NCBI GenBank assembly: GCA_002689925.1
Contig: NZIO01000010.1
Span: forward strand, 1 to 64,000
Direction of reading: 5' to 3'
DNA length: 64,000 bases
Origin: Candidatus Pelagibacter sp.
Lineage (GTDB): Bacteria; Pseudomonadota; Alphaproteobacteria; Pelagibacterales; Pelagibacteraceae
In this document: positions 11,917 to 20,598 of the stretch, one piece after another
Numbering within the stretch: the first letter of the stretch is position 1
Layout of the letters: every line of letters starts with the position of its first letter
Translations under genes and position numbers: made by a program
Notes under the pieces: generated by a model
Database searches by the model: none
What the model was told of the DNA's origin: nothing
What the model saw: the letters and a program-made list of their open reading frames with translations, nothing else

Positions 11917-13097
11917 CTATCAATTTCTCCAAATACAACATCTAAAGAACCAAGAATTGCTGGTACATCTGCTAGCATATGACCTCGAATAAGATAATCC
12001 ATCGCTTGTAAATGAGAAAATCCAGGAGCTCTTATTTTACATTTATATGGTTTATTGGTTCCATCCGAAATTAAATAAACTCCAAATTCACCTTTTGGCG
12101 CTTCTACAGGGGTATAAATTTCTCCAGAAGGTACTCTATAACCCTCAGAAAATAATTTAAAATGATGAATTAAAGATTCCATTGAGTCTTTTAAATCTTT
12201 TTTTGATGGCGGGGTAATTTTATTATCAATAGATTTTACTGGGCCTTTAGGCATATCTTTAATACATTTTTTTATTATTTTTATACTTTCTCTCATTTCT
12301 TCGACTCTGCATAGATAACGATCATAACAATCACCATTTTTTCCTATTGGTATTTTAAAATCAAACTCATTATAACATTCATAAGGTTGAGACTTTCTTA
12401 AGTCCCAAGAAACTCCTGAGCCTCTTAACATAACACCAGAAAAACTATGCTCTAACGCTTCTTGTTTAGTTACTATTCCTATATCAACATTTCTTTGTTT
12501 GAAAATTCTATTATCCGTTAATAAATTCTCTAAATCATCGATAATTTTAGGAAACGTAGAACAAAATTTATTTATGTCATCGCTAAGACCCATAGGTAAA
12601 TCTTGATGAACTCCACCGGCTCTAAAATAATTTGCATGCAACCTTGATCCTGAAACTCTTTCATAAAAAGTCATTAATGTTTCTCGTTCTTCAAAACCCC
12701 ATAATGAGGGAGTTAATGCCCCAACGTCCAGAGCTTGTGTTGTTATATTCAGCAAATGACTCAATATTCTTCCTATTTCACAAAATAGAACTCTGATATA
12801 TTGACCTCTTATAGGAACTTCTATGTCTAATAATTTTTCTATTGCTAAAGCAAAAGCATGTTCTTGATTCATTGGAGCTACATAGTCAAGACGATCAAAA
12901 TAAGGCACTGCTTGCATATAAGTTTTATGCTCAATAAGTTTTTCCGTACCTCTATGTAAAAGACCTATATGAGGATCAGCTTTTTCTACAACTTCACCAT
13001 CTAGCTCAAGTATTAATCTTAATACCCCATGAGCAGCAGGGTGCTGTGGACCAAAATTCAAACTCATTGTTTTTTTATTTTTTATTGTTTTTGTCAT
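11913..13097 (-). CDS. nuoD: NADH-quinone oxidoreductase subunit D
   Basis: 49-kDa-type subunit that forms the quinone-reduction site with NuoB. Signatures are [11 protein letters not shown] near the N-terminus and [12 protein letters not shown] near residue 42, and the chain ends [12 protein letters not shown] as in the family. It is separate from nuoC, unlike the fused nuoCD of enterobacteria. Two starts are possible. The ATG at 13097, used here, overlaps the nuoC end by 23 bases and gives an MTKT... N-terminus like rickettsial homologues. The ATG at 13067, just before SLNFGPQHP, avoids the overlap. Neither has a clear ribosome-binding site. Confidence 0.95.
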   Translation of the reverse strand: MTKTIKNKKTMSLNFGPQHPAAHGVLRLILELDGEVVEKADPHIGLLHRGTEKLIEHKTYMQAVPYFDRLDYVAPMNQEHAFALAIEKLLDIEVPIRGQYIRVLFCEIGRILSHLLNITTQALDVGALTPSLWGFEERETLMTFYERVSGSRLHANYFRAGGVHQDLPMGLSDDINKFCSTFPKIIDDLENLLTDNRIFKQRNVDIGIVTKQEALEHSFSGVMLRGSGVSWDLRKSQPYECYNEFDFKIPIGKNGDCYDRYLCRVEEMRESIKIIKKCIKDMPKGPVKSIDNKITPPSKKDLKDSMESLIHHFKLFSEGYRVPSGEIYTPVEAPKGEFGVYLISDGTNKPYKCKIRAPGFSHLQAMDYLIRGHMLADVPAILGSLDVVFGEIDR

Positions 13098-13689
13098 CTT
13101 TTAGTTCTTTATCAAAATTATACTTAGTTCCATCCCAAGGGCTTTTAAAATCAAAGTTTCTATAATTTTGTTCAAGTTTAATTGGCTCATATATAACTTT
13201 TTTTTTATTTTCACTGTACCTGACTTCATTGTGGCCAGTTAAAGGAAAATCTTTTCTTAGAGGGTAACCTTTAAAATCATAATCAGTTAAGATTCTTCTT
13301 AGATCAGGATGATCTTTAAAAGAAAGGCCATACATATCAAAAACTTCTCTTTCCATCCAATTTGCAGACGGAAAAATTTTGGTTATAGTCGGTATAGAAT
13401 CTTGTTCTTGAACTTCAGTTTTTAACACCACTCTTTGATTATTTTCATGGCTTAATAGAAGATAAACTAGAACAAACCTTTTTGATTGATCAGGATAATC
13501 TATAGCTGTTATGTCAATTAATTGTCTAAATTTACATTTCTCATTAATTTTGAGAAAAGAAATTGTTGAGTACAAATCTTCAAGATTTACTTTTAGAAAA
13601 AGTTGATTAAAAGATATTTTTGATTCTTTTATAACTGTAGTTAAACCTGAGTTAACTACTTTTTCAATATCGCTAATGGAAACTTCCAT
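13075..13689 (-). CDS. nuoC: NADH-quinone oxidoreductase subunit C
   Basis: 30-kDa-type subunit of the peripheral arm. It has 204 residues with the family signature [20 protein letters not shown] near residues 128-147, preceded by [12 protein letters not shown]. The polar C-terminal tail ends KDDKNNKK. It lies 2 bases downstream of nuoB and overlaps nuoD. Confidence 0.96.
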   Translation of the reverse strand: MEVSISDIEKVVNSGLTTVIKESKISFNQLFLKVNLEDLYSTISFLKINEKCKFRQLIDITAIDYPDQSKRFVLVYLLLSHENNQRVVLKTEVQEQDSIPTITKIFPSANWMEREVFDMYGLSFKDHPDLRRILTDYDFKGYPLRKDFPLTGHNEVRYSENKKKVIYEPIKLEQNYRNFDFKSPWDGTKYNFDKELKDDKNNKK

Positions 13690-13691
13690 GT

Positions 13692-14222
13692 TTATCTTTG
13701 TAAAGTTCCTTCTCTTCTAATTTTCTTTTGTAATTGTAAAACTCCATACAAAAGTGCCTCTGCTGAAGGAGGACATCCAGGAACATAAATATCTACTGGA
13801 ACAATTCTATCACAACCTCTTACAACAGAATATGAGTAATGATAATATCCACCACCATTAGCGCAACTACCCATAGAAATTACATATCGGGGTTCTGGCA
13901 TTTGATCGTAAACTTTTCTTAAAGCTGGAGCCATTTTATTTGTAAGAGTACCAGCAACTATCATAACATCAGATTGACGAGGTGACCCTCTTGGCGCTGC
14001 CCCAAATCTTTCTAAATCATATCTTGGCATAGATGTATGCATCATCTCAACTGCGCAACAAGCTAAGCCAAATGTCATCCAATGCAAAGAGCCTGTTCTA
14101 GCCCAGTTTATTAAATTTTGATAAGATACAGTTATAAAACCATTCTTACCAAAATCTTTTGCCATTTCTTTAAATTCATCAGGAATCTTTTCATTGTTTT
14201 GTGTAATATTATTTGTAATCAT
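13692..14222 (-). CDS. nuoB: NADH-quinone oxidoreductase subunit B ([4Fe-4S] N2)
   Basis: Carries terminal cluster N2, which reduces quinone. With the start used here the ligands are C55, C56, C120 and C150 (motifs [20 protein letters not shown] and [14 protein letters not shown]), in 176 residues. The open frame extends 9 codons upstream to 14249, but the ATG at 14222 overlaps the nuoA stop as ATGA, the junction used elsewhere in this operon, so I place the start there. Confidence 0.96.
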   Translation of the reverse strand: MITNNITQNNEKIPDEFKEMAKDFGKNGFITVSYQNLINWARTGSLHWMTFGLACCAVEMMHTSMPRYDLERFGAAPRGSPRQSDVMIVAGTLTNKMAPALRKVYDQMPEPRYVISMGSCANGGGYYHYSYSVVRGCDRIVPVDIYVPGCPPSAEALLYGVLQLQKKIRREGTLQR

Positions 14223-14587
14223 TCCCAATCTAACGCTCCTTTTTTCCACTCATATATGAAACCAATAGTTAGAATTAGTAAAAATATCATCATAGAATAA
14301 AAACCTATAGCGCCAATCTTTCCTAAACTAATAGCCCAAGGAAATAAAAATGCTATTTCTAAATCGAAGATAATAAACAGTATTGCGACTAGATAAAATC
14401 TAATATCAAATTCCATTCTAGAATCACTAAATGCTTCAAAACCACATTCGTAAGCAGAGAGTTTTTCTGGATCTGGATTTTTTGGTGAGCAAATAAAATT
14501 TATAAAAATAAATCCTGTGCTTAAAACCAAAGCAATAAAAAGAAAGATTATTATTGATAAATAATCTTTTAAAAAATCAATAAACAT
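14219..14587 (-). CDS. nuoA: NADH-quinone oxidoreductase subunit A
   Basis: First gene of the nuo operon; a small membrane subunit of complex I with three transmembrane helices in 122 residues. The conserved loop [15 protein letters not shown] lies at about residues 45-59, followed by [18 protein letters not shown] with the family's acidic residues. An AGGGA Shine-Dalgarno-like element lies about 6 bases before the ATG. A candidate promoter lies just upstream. Confidence 0.96.
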   Translation of the reverse strand: MFIDFLKDYLSIIIFLFIALVLSTGFIFINFICSPKNPDPEKLSAYECGFEAFSDSRMEFDIRFYLVAILFIIFDLEIAFLFPWAISLGKIGAIGFYSMMIFLLILTIGFIYEWKKGALDWE

Positions 14588-14605
14588 ATGCTTTCCCTGT
14601 AATAC

Positions 14606-14639
14606 ATAATTAATTATATTTATATAATATTTTTTTCAA
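14606..14639 (-). promoter_or_regulatory. Candidate sigma-70-type promoter of the nuo operon
   Basis: On the minus strand, TTGAAA (14639-14634) is followed after 15 bases by TATAAT (14618-14613), giving a leader of about 20 bases to the nuoA ATG at 14587. The -10 matches consensus but the spacer is shorter than the usual 16-18, and the region is A+T rich, so chance matches are likely. The surrounding 14588-14699 holds no gene. Confidence 0.35.
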
Positions 14640-14699
14640 GACTTACAGTTGGGAGTTTTGGCGCATGTACGAATTTATAACTATTTTGTTAATAAATAA

Positions 14700-14776
14700 T
14701 GGCGGGAGTGAAGGGACTCGAACCCTCGGCCTCCTGCGTGACAGGCAGGCGCTCTAACCAACTGAGCTACACCCCC
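14700..14776 (-). tRNA. tRNA-Asp (GUC)
   Basis: The minus strand folds into a full cloverleaf of 77 bases. The acceptor stem is GGGGGTG paired with CACTCCC, the anticodon stem is CCTGC/GCAGG around loop CTGTCAC (anticodon GTC), and the T arm has GGTTCGAGTCC. Discriminator G and an encoded CCA are at the 3' end. It lies 3 bases downstream of tRNA-Val, probably in one transcript. Confidence 0.95.
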
Positions 14777-14779
14777 GAA

Positions 14780-14855
14780 TGGTGGGAAGTAAAGGACTCG
14801 AACCTTTGACCCTCTGAATGTAAATCAGATGCTCTACCAGCTGAGCTAACTTCCC
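14780..14855 (-). tRNA. tRNA-Val (UAC)
   Basis: 76-base cloverleaf on the minus strand. The acceptor stem is GGGAAGT paired with ACTTCCC, the anticodon stem is TCTGA/TCAGA around loop TTTACAT (anticodon TAC), and the T arm is GGTTCGAGTCC. Discriminator A and an encoded CCA are present. The first gene of the two-tRNA cluster. No clear promoter was found in the 193 bases upstream (14856-15048). Confidence 0.95.
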
Positions 14856-14966
14856 AGAAAATTGTTGTATTTTTACATTAAGGTTTGGTTAAAGTAAATT
14901 TAAATAAACACTAATAATACACAATAATTCAAAAAAATTTTCATTATTAGTCAAATATACAAACTA

Positions 14967-14995
14967 TTGATATATTTTAAAAAAGCTTTTATTAA
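14967..14995 (+). promoter_or_regulatory. Weak promoter candidate before the sugar cassette
   Basis: TTGATA (14967-14972) and TATTAA (14990-14995) are 17 bases apart on the plus strand, about 50 bases before the SDR start at 15049. The match is partial (4 of 6 at the -10) in very A+T-rich DNA. The rest of the 14856-15048 intergenic region shows no structure I can support. Confidence 0.2.
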
Positions 14996-15048
14996 ATAAT
15001 TAATAAAATATTTAAATTCATTAAATTGAATGAAAAATTGATCAAATT

Positions 15049-15786
15049 ATGAAAAATAAAATTATTATGTTGTTAGGTGGAAACTCTGATATAGCAATAG
15101 CCACAGCACATAAATTTGCAAAAAAAGGTTGTGATATACAATTAGCTTCTAGAAATTTAGATCATTTAAAAAAAACTCAATCTGATTTAAAAAAACTTTA
15201 TAATATAAAATGTTGGATTTATGAATTTGATATAGAAAAAATTGAATCTCACTTGGGATTTTTTCAAAATTTAGAAGAAAAACCTCATATTGTTATTTGT
15301 GCAGTAGGTTTTTTTAATAATGAAAAAGAAATAAATGGAAATATTGAAAAGACACTAAAAATTATTAATACAAATTATTTAGGACCATCTATTGCTTTAG
15401 AAGCTGCTGCAAAAGTTTTAATAACTATTCCAGAAAAAACATATATTGTTGGAATAAGTTCTGTCTCAGGAGATAGAGGAAGATCTAAAACATATACTTA
15501 TGGTTCTGCAAAAGCAGGTTTTAATGAATATCTTTCTGGCCTTAGACAAAAATACAATGGAACAAATTTAAACGTAATAACGTTTAAACCGGGTTTTGTT
15601 AAAACCAAAATGTCTAAAAATTTAAATAAACCAAATTTCTTTACTTCAACAAAAGAAGAAGCAGCAGAAATAATTTATAAAGCTTGCGAAACAAATAAGA
15701 ATATTGTTTATACAAAATATTGGAAGATAATTATGGGATTTATAAAAATTATTCCTGAAAATATTTTTAAAAAACTTAAATTTTAA
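15049..15786 (+). CDS. Short-chain dehydrogenase/reductase
   Basis: NAD(P)-dependent oxidoreductase of the classical SDR fold, 245 residues. The nucleotide-binding glycine motif is LLGGNSDIA (residues 8-16), the catalytic residues are in GISSVSG (Ser about 138) and Y151-GSA-K155, and NTNYLG (about 108-113) supplies the structural Asn. The substrate cannot be read from the sequence. The GGxSDI form and the C-terminus resemble reductases of the DprE2 type (keto-sugar lipid reductases), a weak inference. It starts a plus-strand cassette of sugar-nucleotide genes, 11 bases before the next gene. Confidence 0.85.
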   Translation: MKNKIIMLLGGNSDIAIATAHKFAKKGCDIQLASRNLDHLKKTQSDLKKLYNIKCWIYEFDIEKIESHLGFFQNLEEKPHIVICAVGFFNNEKEINGNIEKTLKIINTNYLGPSIALEAAAKVLITIPEKTYIVGISSVSGDRGRSKTYTYGSAKAGFNEYLSGLRQKYNGTNLNVITFKPGFVKTKMSKNLNKPNFFTSTKEEAAEIIYKACETNKNIVYTKYWKIIMGFIKIIPENIFKKLKF

Positions 15787-15797
15787 TAATAAACTAA

Positions 15798-16979
15798 ATG
15801 ATAAACAAAAATAGTATATCAATTATCGGTGGAGCTGGTCATGTTGGTTTTCCATTAGGCTTAGCTTTTGCGGACAAGAAATTTAAAGTTAATTTAATAG
15901 ATCTTAATAAAGAAAATTTAGAAATAATAAAATCAGGTAATGTACCTTTTTACGAAATTGGTGCAAAAAAAATACTTAAAAACTGTCTGAAAAAAAAATT
16001 AATAACAACAACAAATGATTTAAAAACAGTAAAAAAAAGTAAGTATATAATTGTGTGTATAGGAACTCCAATAGACTCTAAACTTAAACCTGAAACAAAA
16101 ACTTTTTTAATTTTTTTTAAAAAACTTTTGAAATATGTTAATAAAGATCAATTAATAATTATAAGAAGCTCCGTATATCCAGGTATCATTGATGAAATAG
16201 GAAAATTTTACAAAAAAAGAAAAAACAATATTGTATATTGTCCAGAAAGAATCGTACAAAGTAAATCTTTAGTGGAATTATCAAAGTTACCACAAATAGT
16301 ATCTGGATTTGATACAAAAAATCTTAACCTTGCAAAAAAACTATTTGCCAAAATTTGCGGAAAAATAATAGAAACAAGTATTCTTGAAGCAGAATTAATC
16401 AAATTATTCTCAAACGCAAATAGATATATAAATTTCTCAATAGCAAATCAACTTTACATCATTTGCAACCATTTTAATCTAGATTTCAAGCGTATAAGAA
16501 AAATAATGAGAGATGGTTACGAACGAAACCTTAATTTATCAAATTCTGGATTTACAGCAGGCCCATGTTTATTAAAAGATACAATGCAACTAACATCATT
16601 TTATAAAAAAAAATTTGACCTTGGATTTGCTGCAATGAAAGTCAACGAAAGTTTACCAGATCTTATAATTAAAAAATTGAGTAAAATTAAAAATGTAAAA
16701 AATAAAAAAATTGGTCTATTAGGTCTTGCTTTTAAAGCTGAAACCGATGATATAAGAGATTCATTGTCAATTAAACTTCTTAAAAAGCTTAAAAATAAAA
16801 AGTACAAAGTTTTTCAATCTGATGAATATTATAAAGATTCAAAAAATATAAATGCAAAACTTTTAATAAAAAAATCAGATGTTATAATCTTAGGAGCGCC
16901 TCATAAAAGATATAAGAAACTAAAAATTTCTAATAAAAAAAAACTTATAGATGTTTGGGGGTTTTTTAAAACGTCATAA
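15798..16979 (+). CDS. Nucleotide-sugar dehydrogenase (UDP-sugar 6-dehydrogenase family)
   Basis: NAD-dependent four-electron oxidation of a UDP- (or GDP-) sugar to the uronic acid. It has 393 residues: an N-terminal Rossmann domain with GGAGHVGFPLGLAFA (about 11-25), the SSVYPG turn near 125, CPERI near 151, the catalytic Cys257 in AGPCLLKDT and a C-terminal domain with GLAFKAETDDIRDS. The GPC..KDT form and PERI...LPQIVSG resemble the UDP-N-acetylmannosamine/WecC branch more than UDP-glucose dehydrogenase, but the substrate is not proven. Very lysine-rich. Its stop overlaps the next start (TAATG). Confidence 0.9.
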   Translation: MINKNSISIIGGAGHVGFPLGLAFADKKFKVNLIDLNKENLEIIKSGNVPFYEIGAKKILKNCLKKKLITTTNDLKTVKKSKYIIVCIGTPIDSKLKPETKTFLIFFKKLLKYVNKDQLIIIRSSVYPGIIDEIGKFYKKRKNNIVYCPERIVQSKSLVELSKLPQIVSGFDTKNLNLAKKLFAKICGKIIETSILEAELIKLFSNANRYINFSIANQLYIICNHFNLDFKRIRKIMRDGYERNLNLSNSGFTAGPCLLKDTMQLTSFYKKKFDLGFAAMKVNESLPDLIIKKLSKIKNVKNKKIGLLGLAFKAETDDIRDSLSIKLLKKLKNKKYKVFQSDEYYKDSKNINAKLLIKKSDVIILGAPHKRYKKLKISNKKKLIDVWGFFKTS

Positions 16980-17920
16980 TGAATACAAATAAAAAAAATT
17001 TTTTAGTGACTGGAGGAACGGGTTTTATAGGTTCGAATATATGTAGAATGTTATTAAAGAGAGGACACAAAGTTACTATTTTTGATAATAATTATAGAGG
17101 TAACTTAAATAAAATTTATGATATTAAAAAAAAAATTACTTTTATAAATGGTGATATAAGGGATAGAAAAAAAGTTTTTTCAAGTTTAAAAAAAATAAAT
17201 GCTGTAATACATTTAGCTTATATAAATGGAACAAAATATTTTTATACTAAACCTGATTTAGTTTTAGATGTAGCTATTAAAGGACTAACAAATATTTTAG
17301 ATGGCTGTATAGATCATAAAATTAAAGAACTTTATTTGGCTTCAAGTTCAGAAGTTTATCAAGAACCTTCAGAAATACCTACTACAGAAAATATTGAACT
17401 TAAAATTCCTGACATTTTTAATCCAAGATATTCTTATGGTGGTGGTAAAATAATTACTGAACTTATGGGAATAAATTATGGAAGAAAATTTTTTAAAAAA
17501 TTAGTTATTTTTAGACCTCACAATGTTTATGGACCAAATATGGGGAATGAACATGTTATACCTGAACTTTTAAATAAAATTAAAAAACTCAGTAAAAGAA
17601 AAAACAAACTAAAAATTCAAGGTACTGGAAATGAAACAAGAGCTTTTATTCATATTAATGACTTTGTTGATGCTTTTGAACTTCTTATTAAAAAAGGAAA
17701 ACATCTAAATATTTACAATATCGGAACAAATTTTGAAATTAAAATTAAAGAATTAATATCTATTATGACAAAAATATCTGGCAAAAAGATAAAAATTATT
17801 AAATCTAATATAAGAAAAGGTGGCACAAAAAGAAGATGTCCTGATATTACAAAAATTAAAAAATTAGGATTTAAGCCTAAAATTAATTTACAAAAAGGAA
17901 TAAATTTATTAAAAGTATAA
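16979..17920 (+). CDS. NAD-dependent sugar-nucleotide epimerase/dehydratase
   Basis: Extended SDR of the GalE/RmlB superfamily, 313 residues. Seen are TGGTGFIGSN (11-20), the D-x-R NAD contact region GDIRD (58-62), SSSEVYQ (122-128) and the catalytic Y153-GGG-K157. FRPHNVYGP near 177 is the usual substrate-proximal motif. The Ser-Tyr-Lys set with no obvious dehydratase Asp-Glu pair favours an epimerase, but I cannot name the sugar. It is coupled to the dehydrogenase by a one-base overlap. Confidence 0.88.
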   Translation: MNTNKKNFLVTGGTGFIGSNICRMLLKRGHKVTIFDNNYRGNLNKIYDIKKKITFINGDIRDRKKVFSSLKKINAVIHLAYINGTKYFYTKPDLVLDVAIKGLTNILDGCIDHKIKELYLASSSEVYQEPSEIPTTENIELKIPDIFNPRYSYGGGKIITELMGINYGRKFFKKLVIFRPHNVYGPNMGNEHVIPELLNKIKKLSKRKNKLKIQGTGNETRAFIHINDFVDAFELLIKKGKHLNIYNIGTNFEIKIKELISIMTKISGKKIKIIKSNIRKGGTKRRCPDITKIKKLGFKPKINLQKGINLLKV

Positions 17921-17930
17921 CATAAAAATA

Positions 17931-19166
17931 ATGACCAAAGACTCTATTACATTAAATTCATGCCAAATATCTAAAGCTAAAGATTTAAAACAAATTGTAT
18001 TTCTTGGTTACGTTCCACCTGTTAATAAACTCAAAAAAATAGGTAGCTTATATAAAGAGGAAAAATTGTATCCCTTAGAATTATTTTATTCTAATTCATC
18101 AAAACTTGTTCAAATAAGCACAATAGTCAATAAAGAAATATTATTTCCAAAAGAATATCCATATACAAGCAGTACCACTAAAATATTAAGAAAAAATTTT
18201 AAAGAGCTGTATGACGAATGTACTAAGATTATTAATTTAACAAATAATGATTTAATTATTGATATTGGATCAAATGATGGAAACCTCTTAAGTAACTTTA
18301 AAAAAAAACATAAGGTTTTAGGAATAACTCCTGAAAAAATTGGTCATATAGCAATTAAAAAAGGAATAAATACAATTATAAAATATTTTGATAACAGAAC
18401 TACCTCAAGTGTTTTAAAAAAATTTTCAAAAGCTAAGATAATTACTGCTACTAATGTTTTTGCTCATATTGACAATGTTAAAAATGTTATCAGAAATATA
18501 CTTAAACTTTTAAAAAATGATGGAGTTTTTATCTCGGAGTCACATTATTTAGTTCCATTAATTAAAACAGTTCAATATGATACAATTTACCATGAGCACT
18601 TAAGGTATTATTCGTTAACTAGTTTAAAAAAACTTTTTGATAAATTTAATTTAGAAATAATTCATGCAAAAGAAATAGAGCCACATGGTGGTTCAATAAG
18701 AGTGTATGCGGCTAGAAAAGGTTTTTATAAGGTTAAAAAAAGTGTTAAAAAAATTTTACAATATGAAAAGAAATTTTTAAATAAGAAAACTTTTAATAAA
18801 TTCAATAAAACTATAGTAAATTCAAAAGTAAATTTATTCTCACTTATCAGTAAAATTAAAAAGGATAACAAAAAAATATATGGTATAGGAGCTCCATCTA
18901 GATCCAGTACATTAATAAATTATGTTGGTTTAAATGAACAAATAATTGATTGTGTCTTAGAAATTGATGGATCTTATAAAATAGGTCATTATATACCTGG
19001 AACAAAAATTCCTATTTTAAATGAAAAAATTTTATATAAAGATCAACCTGAATATGTAATTCTATTTTCTTGGCATATTAAAGATGAGCTTAAAAAAAAT
19101 TTAAAAAAGAGAGGTTTTAAAGGTAAATTTATTATACCTCTTCCCTACCCTAAAATAGAAAATTGA
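17931..19166 (+). CDS. SAM-dependent methyltransferase, sugar C-methyltransferase family
   Basis: Three-part protein of 411 residues like TylC3/NovU-type deoxysugar C-methyltransferases. The N-terminal zinc-ribbon-like part is followed by a class I SAM domain with IIDIGSNDGNLL (about 106-117), DTIYHEHLRYYSL near 220 and EPHGGSIRVY near 251. The C-terminal domain has YGIGAPSRSSTLINY and GHYIPGTKIPI. In the N-terminal part the usual CxxC pairs read C11-xx-S14 and S54-xx-S57, so three of four cysteines are serine and the metal site is probably lost. It is the last plus-strand cassette gene; its end overlaps the convergent GT39-like gene by 22 bases. Confidence 0.85.
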   Translation: MTKDSITLNSCQISKAKDLKQIVFLGYVPPVNKLKKIGSLYKEEKLYPLELFYSNSSKLVQISTIVNKEILFPKEYPYTSSTTKILRKNFKELYDECTKIINLTNNDLIIDIGSNDGNLLSNFKKKHKVLGITPEKIGHIAIKKGINTIIKYFDNRTTSSVLKKFSKAKIITATNVFAHIDNVKNVIRNILKLLKNDGVFISESHYLVPLIKTVQYDTIYHEHLRYYSLTSLKKLFDKFNLEIIHAKEIEPHGGSIRVYAARKGFYKVKKSVKKILQYEKKFLNKKTFNKFNKTIVNSKVNLFSLISKIKKDNKKIYGIGAPSRSSTLINYVGLNEQIIDCVLEIDGSYKIGHYIPGTKIPILNEKILYKDQPEYVILFSWHIKDELKKNLKKRGFKGKFIIPLPYPKIEN

Positions 19167-20560
19167 ATTCTATTTTTTTTTATTAAAAAATTATTGATCA
19201 AAAAACCAATTGACATAATCATTAAAGGAAACAAAGGGATTAAATATCTAGACTGAGTATTAGGTACCCATAGGCCATAAATAAACAAATGTCCTCCTAA
19301 AATTAAAAATATTGAAAATGAAAATAACCTTGTTTTAAAGGCTATAATTCCAAATAAAACTCCTAATAAACCACCTATCATGTAAATAGAATTATAAAGA
19401 GTAAATCCTAGAATGGTAACTATACTAGAATTATGTCCAGATGTTCCTTTCCAAAGTGATGAAATTCTGGGAGCAACTATCATTTTTATAATTCTTGAAA
19501 TGGGTGCAGTTAAATAAAGTCTTGGGCTTTCATCATACCTTTTATCTGCAATAATACTAAATTCTTTTAATGTAGATTTTAACAAAGGTTGATCCCCAGC
19601 ATTAATTTCAGACTCAAGTTGAGAAAAAGCTTTTTTAATATCTTCTTGTTCATTATTATAAACATATCTTACAACTACAGGCGGTTGTTCTGCTCTAACT
19701 TGTACAAAGGGTTCTTCAAAGGATCTAAGAAATTTTACATATTCTTTTGTATACCAGTGTCGATAAGTGGGTATTACAGTTTTGTAGCCTAACAAGGTTG
19801 CAGAGTTATTGTTGTTTTTAAATTCATCATTGAACAAAATATAATTTCTGGTCATCCATGGCACAACTATAACTGATATAGAAATAGAAAAAATTAATAC
19901 TTGTAAAATATTTTTTTTTCTTTGTGCAAAAGAGTCTTTAACTAAAAATATATAAACAAACAAAAAAATTAAAATTAGTAAAATAATTGCTGAAAATATT
20001 GGCCTTACAAGTATAACTGAACCAAATAATAAGCCACTAAATATAATCTTAATATTTGTTGTTTTTAAAATATTGTTATTATTGTTGTTAAAATTAGAAA
20101 AAATCAAATAAAAACCAAAAGTTATCAAAAAAGTATATAGTGTTTCAGTCATAACTTGATATGAGTACATTGATGTGTACAAACATGTTATTGACAGAAA
20201 AGAACAAAAATAAATAACCTTTTTATTAAAATCATTTTTTAAACAGAAGAGTGCAATTAAAACACACACAACTGAATCCAAAATTATTTGTATAGAAGTT
20301 ACAAAAAACTGAGAGTCTGTAAATAAAAAATAAATTAAGGCTAAAAAAAAGGGATAACCAGGTGTTCTATTCATATGCGGTATGCCGTCAATACCAAATA
20401 TGAGATCATTTTTAATAGAATTTGCTAACTCAATATATTCCCAAGAATCATGAGTGATATATTGAGGGTCGAAAATGCCTGAATAAAAAAGTAATGATCT
20501 AAATGAAATTGCTGATAAAAAAACAACTAATAAAAATTTATAATTCTTTAAAATAATCAT
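19145..20560 (-). CDS. GT39-like integral-membrane glycosyltransferase
   Basis: Polytopic membrane protein of 471 residues with about ten hydrophobic segments. The N-terminal periplasmic loop has HDSWEYIELANSI and, about 25 residues on, NRTPGYPFFLALIYFL, the pattern of ArnT/PMT-like transferases that use polyprenyl-phosphate sugars (conserved Asp and R-x-PGYP). Acceptor and donor are unknown; the neighbouring sugar-nucleotide genes suggest cell-surface glycan work. The start is the ATG at 20560; a TTG one codon upstream is less likely. Convergent with the methyltransferase. Confidence 0.75.
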   Translation of the reverse strand: MIILKNYKFLLVVFLSAISFRSLLFYSGIFDPQYITHDSWEYIELANSIKNDLIFGIDGIPHMNRTPGYPFFLALIYFLFTDSQFFVTSIQIILDSVVCVLIALFCLKNDFNKKVIYFCSFLSITCLYTSMYSYQVMTETLYTFLITFGFYLIFSNFNNNNNNILKTTNIKIIFSGLLFGSVILVRPIFSAIILLILIFLFVYIFLVKDSFAQRKKNILQVLIFSISISVIVVPWMTRNYILFNDEFKNNNNSATLLGYKTVIPTYRHWYTKEYVKFLRSFEEPFVQVRAEQPPVVVRYVYNNEQEDIKKAFSQLESEINAGDQPLLKSTLKEFSIIADKRYDESPRLYLTAPISRIIKMIVAPRISSLWKGTSGHNSSIVTILGFTLYNSIYMIGGLLGVLFGIIAFKTRLFSFSIFLILGGHLFIYGLWVPNTQSRYLIPLFPLMIMSIGFLINNFLIKKNRIQFSILG

Positions 20561-20598
20561 CAATTTAATTTAACTTATTAAATCAATAAATTAAATAA

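Noticed and set aside
14700-20598. Mobile island inserted at the tRNA-Val/tRNA-Asp genes
   Set aside because: The tRNA 3' ends point away from the cassette, no duplicated tRNA end was found on the far side, and there is no integrase.
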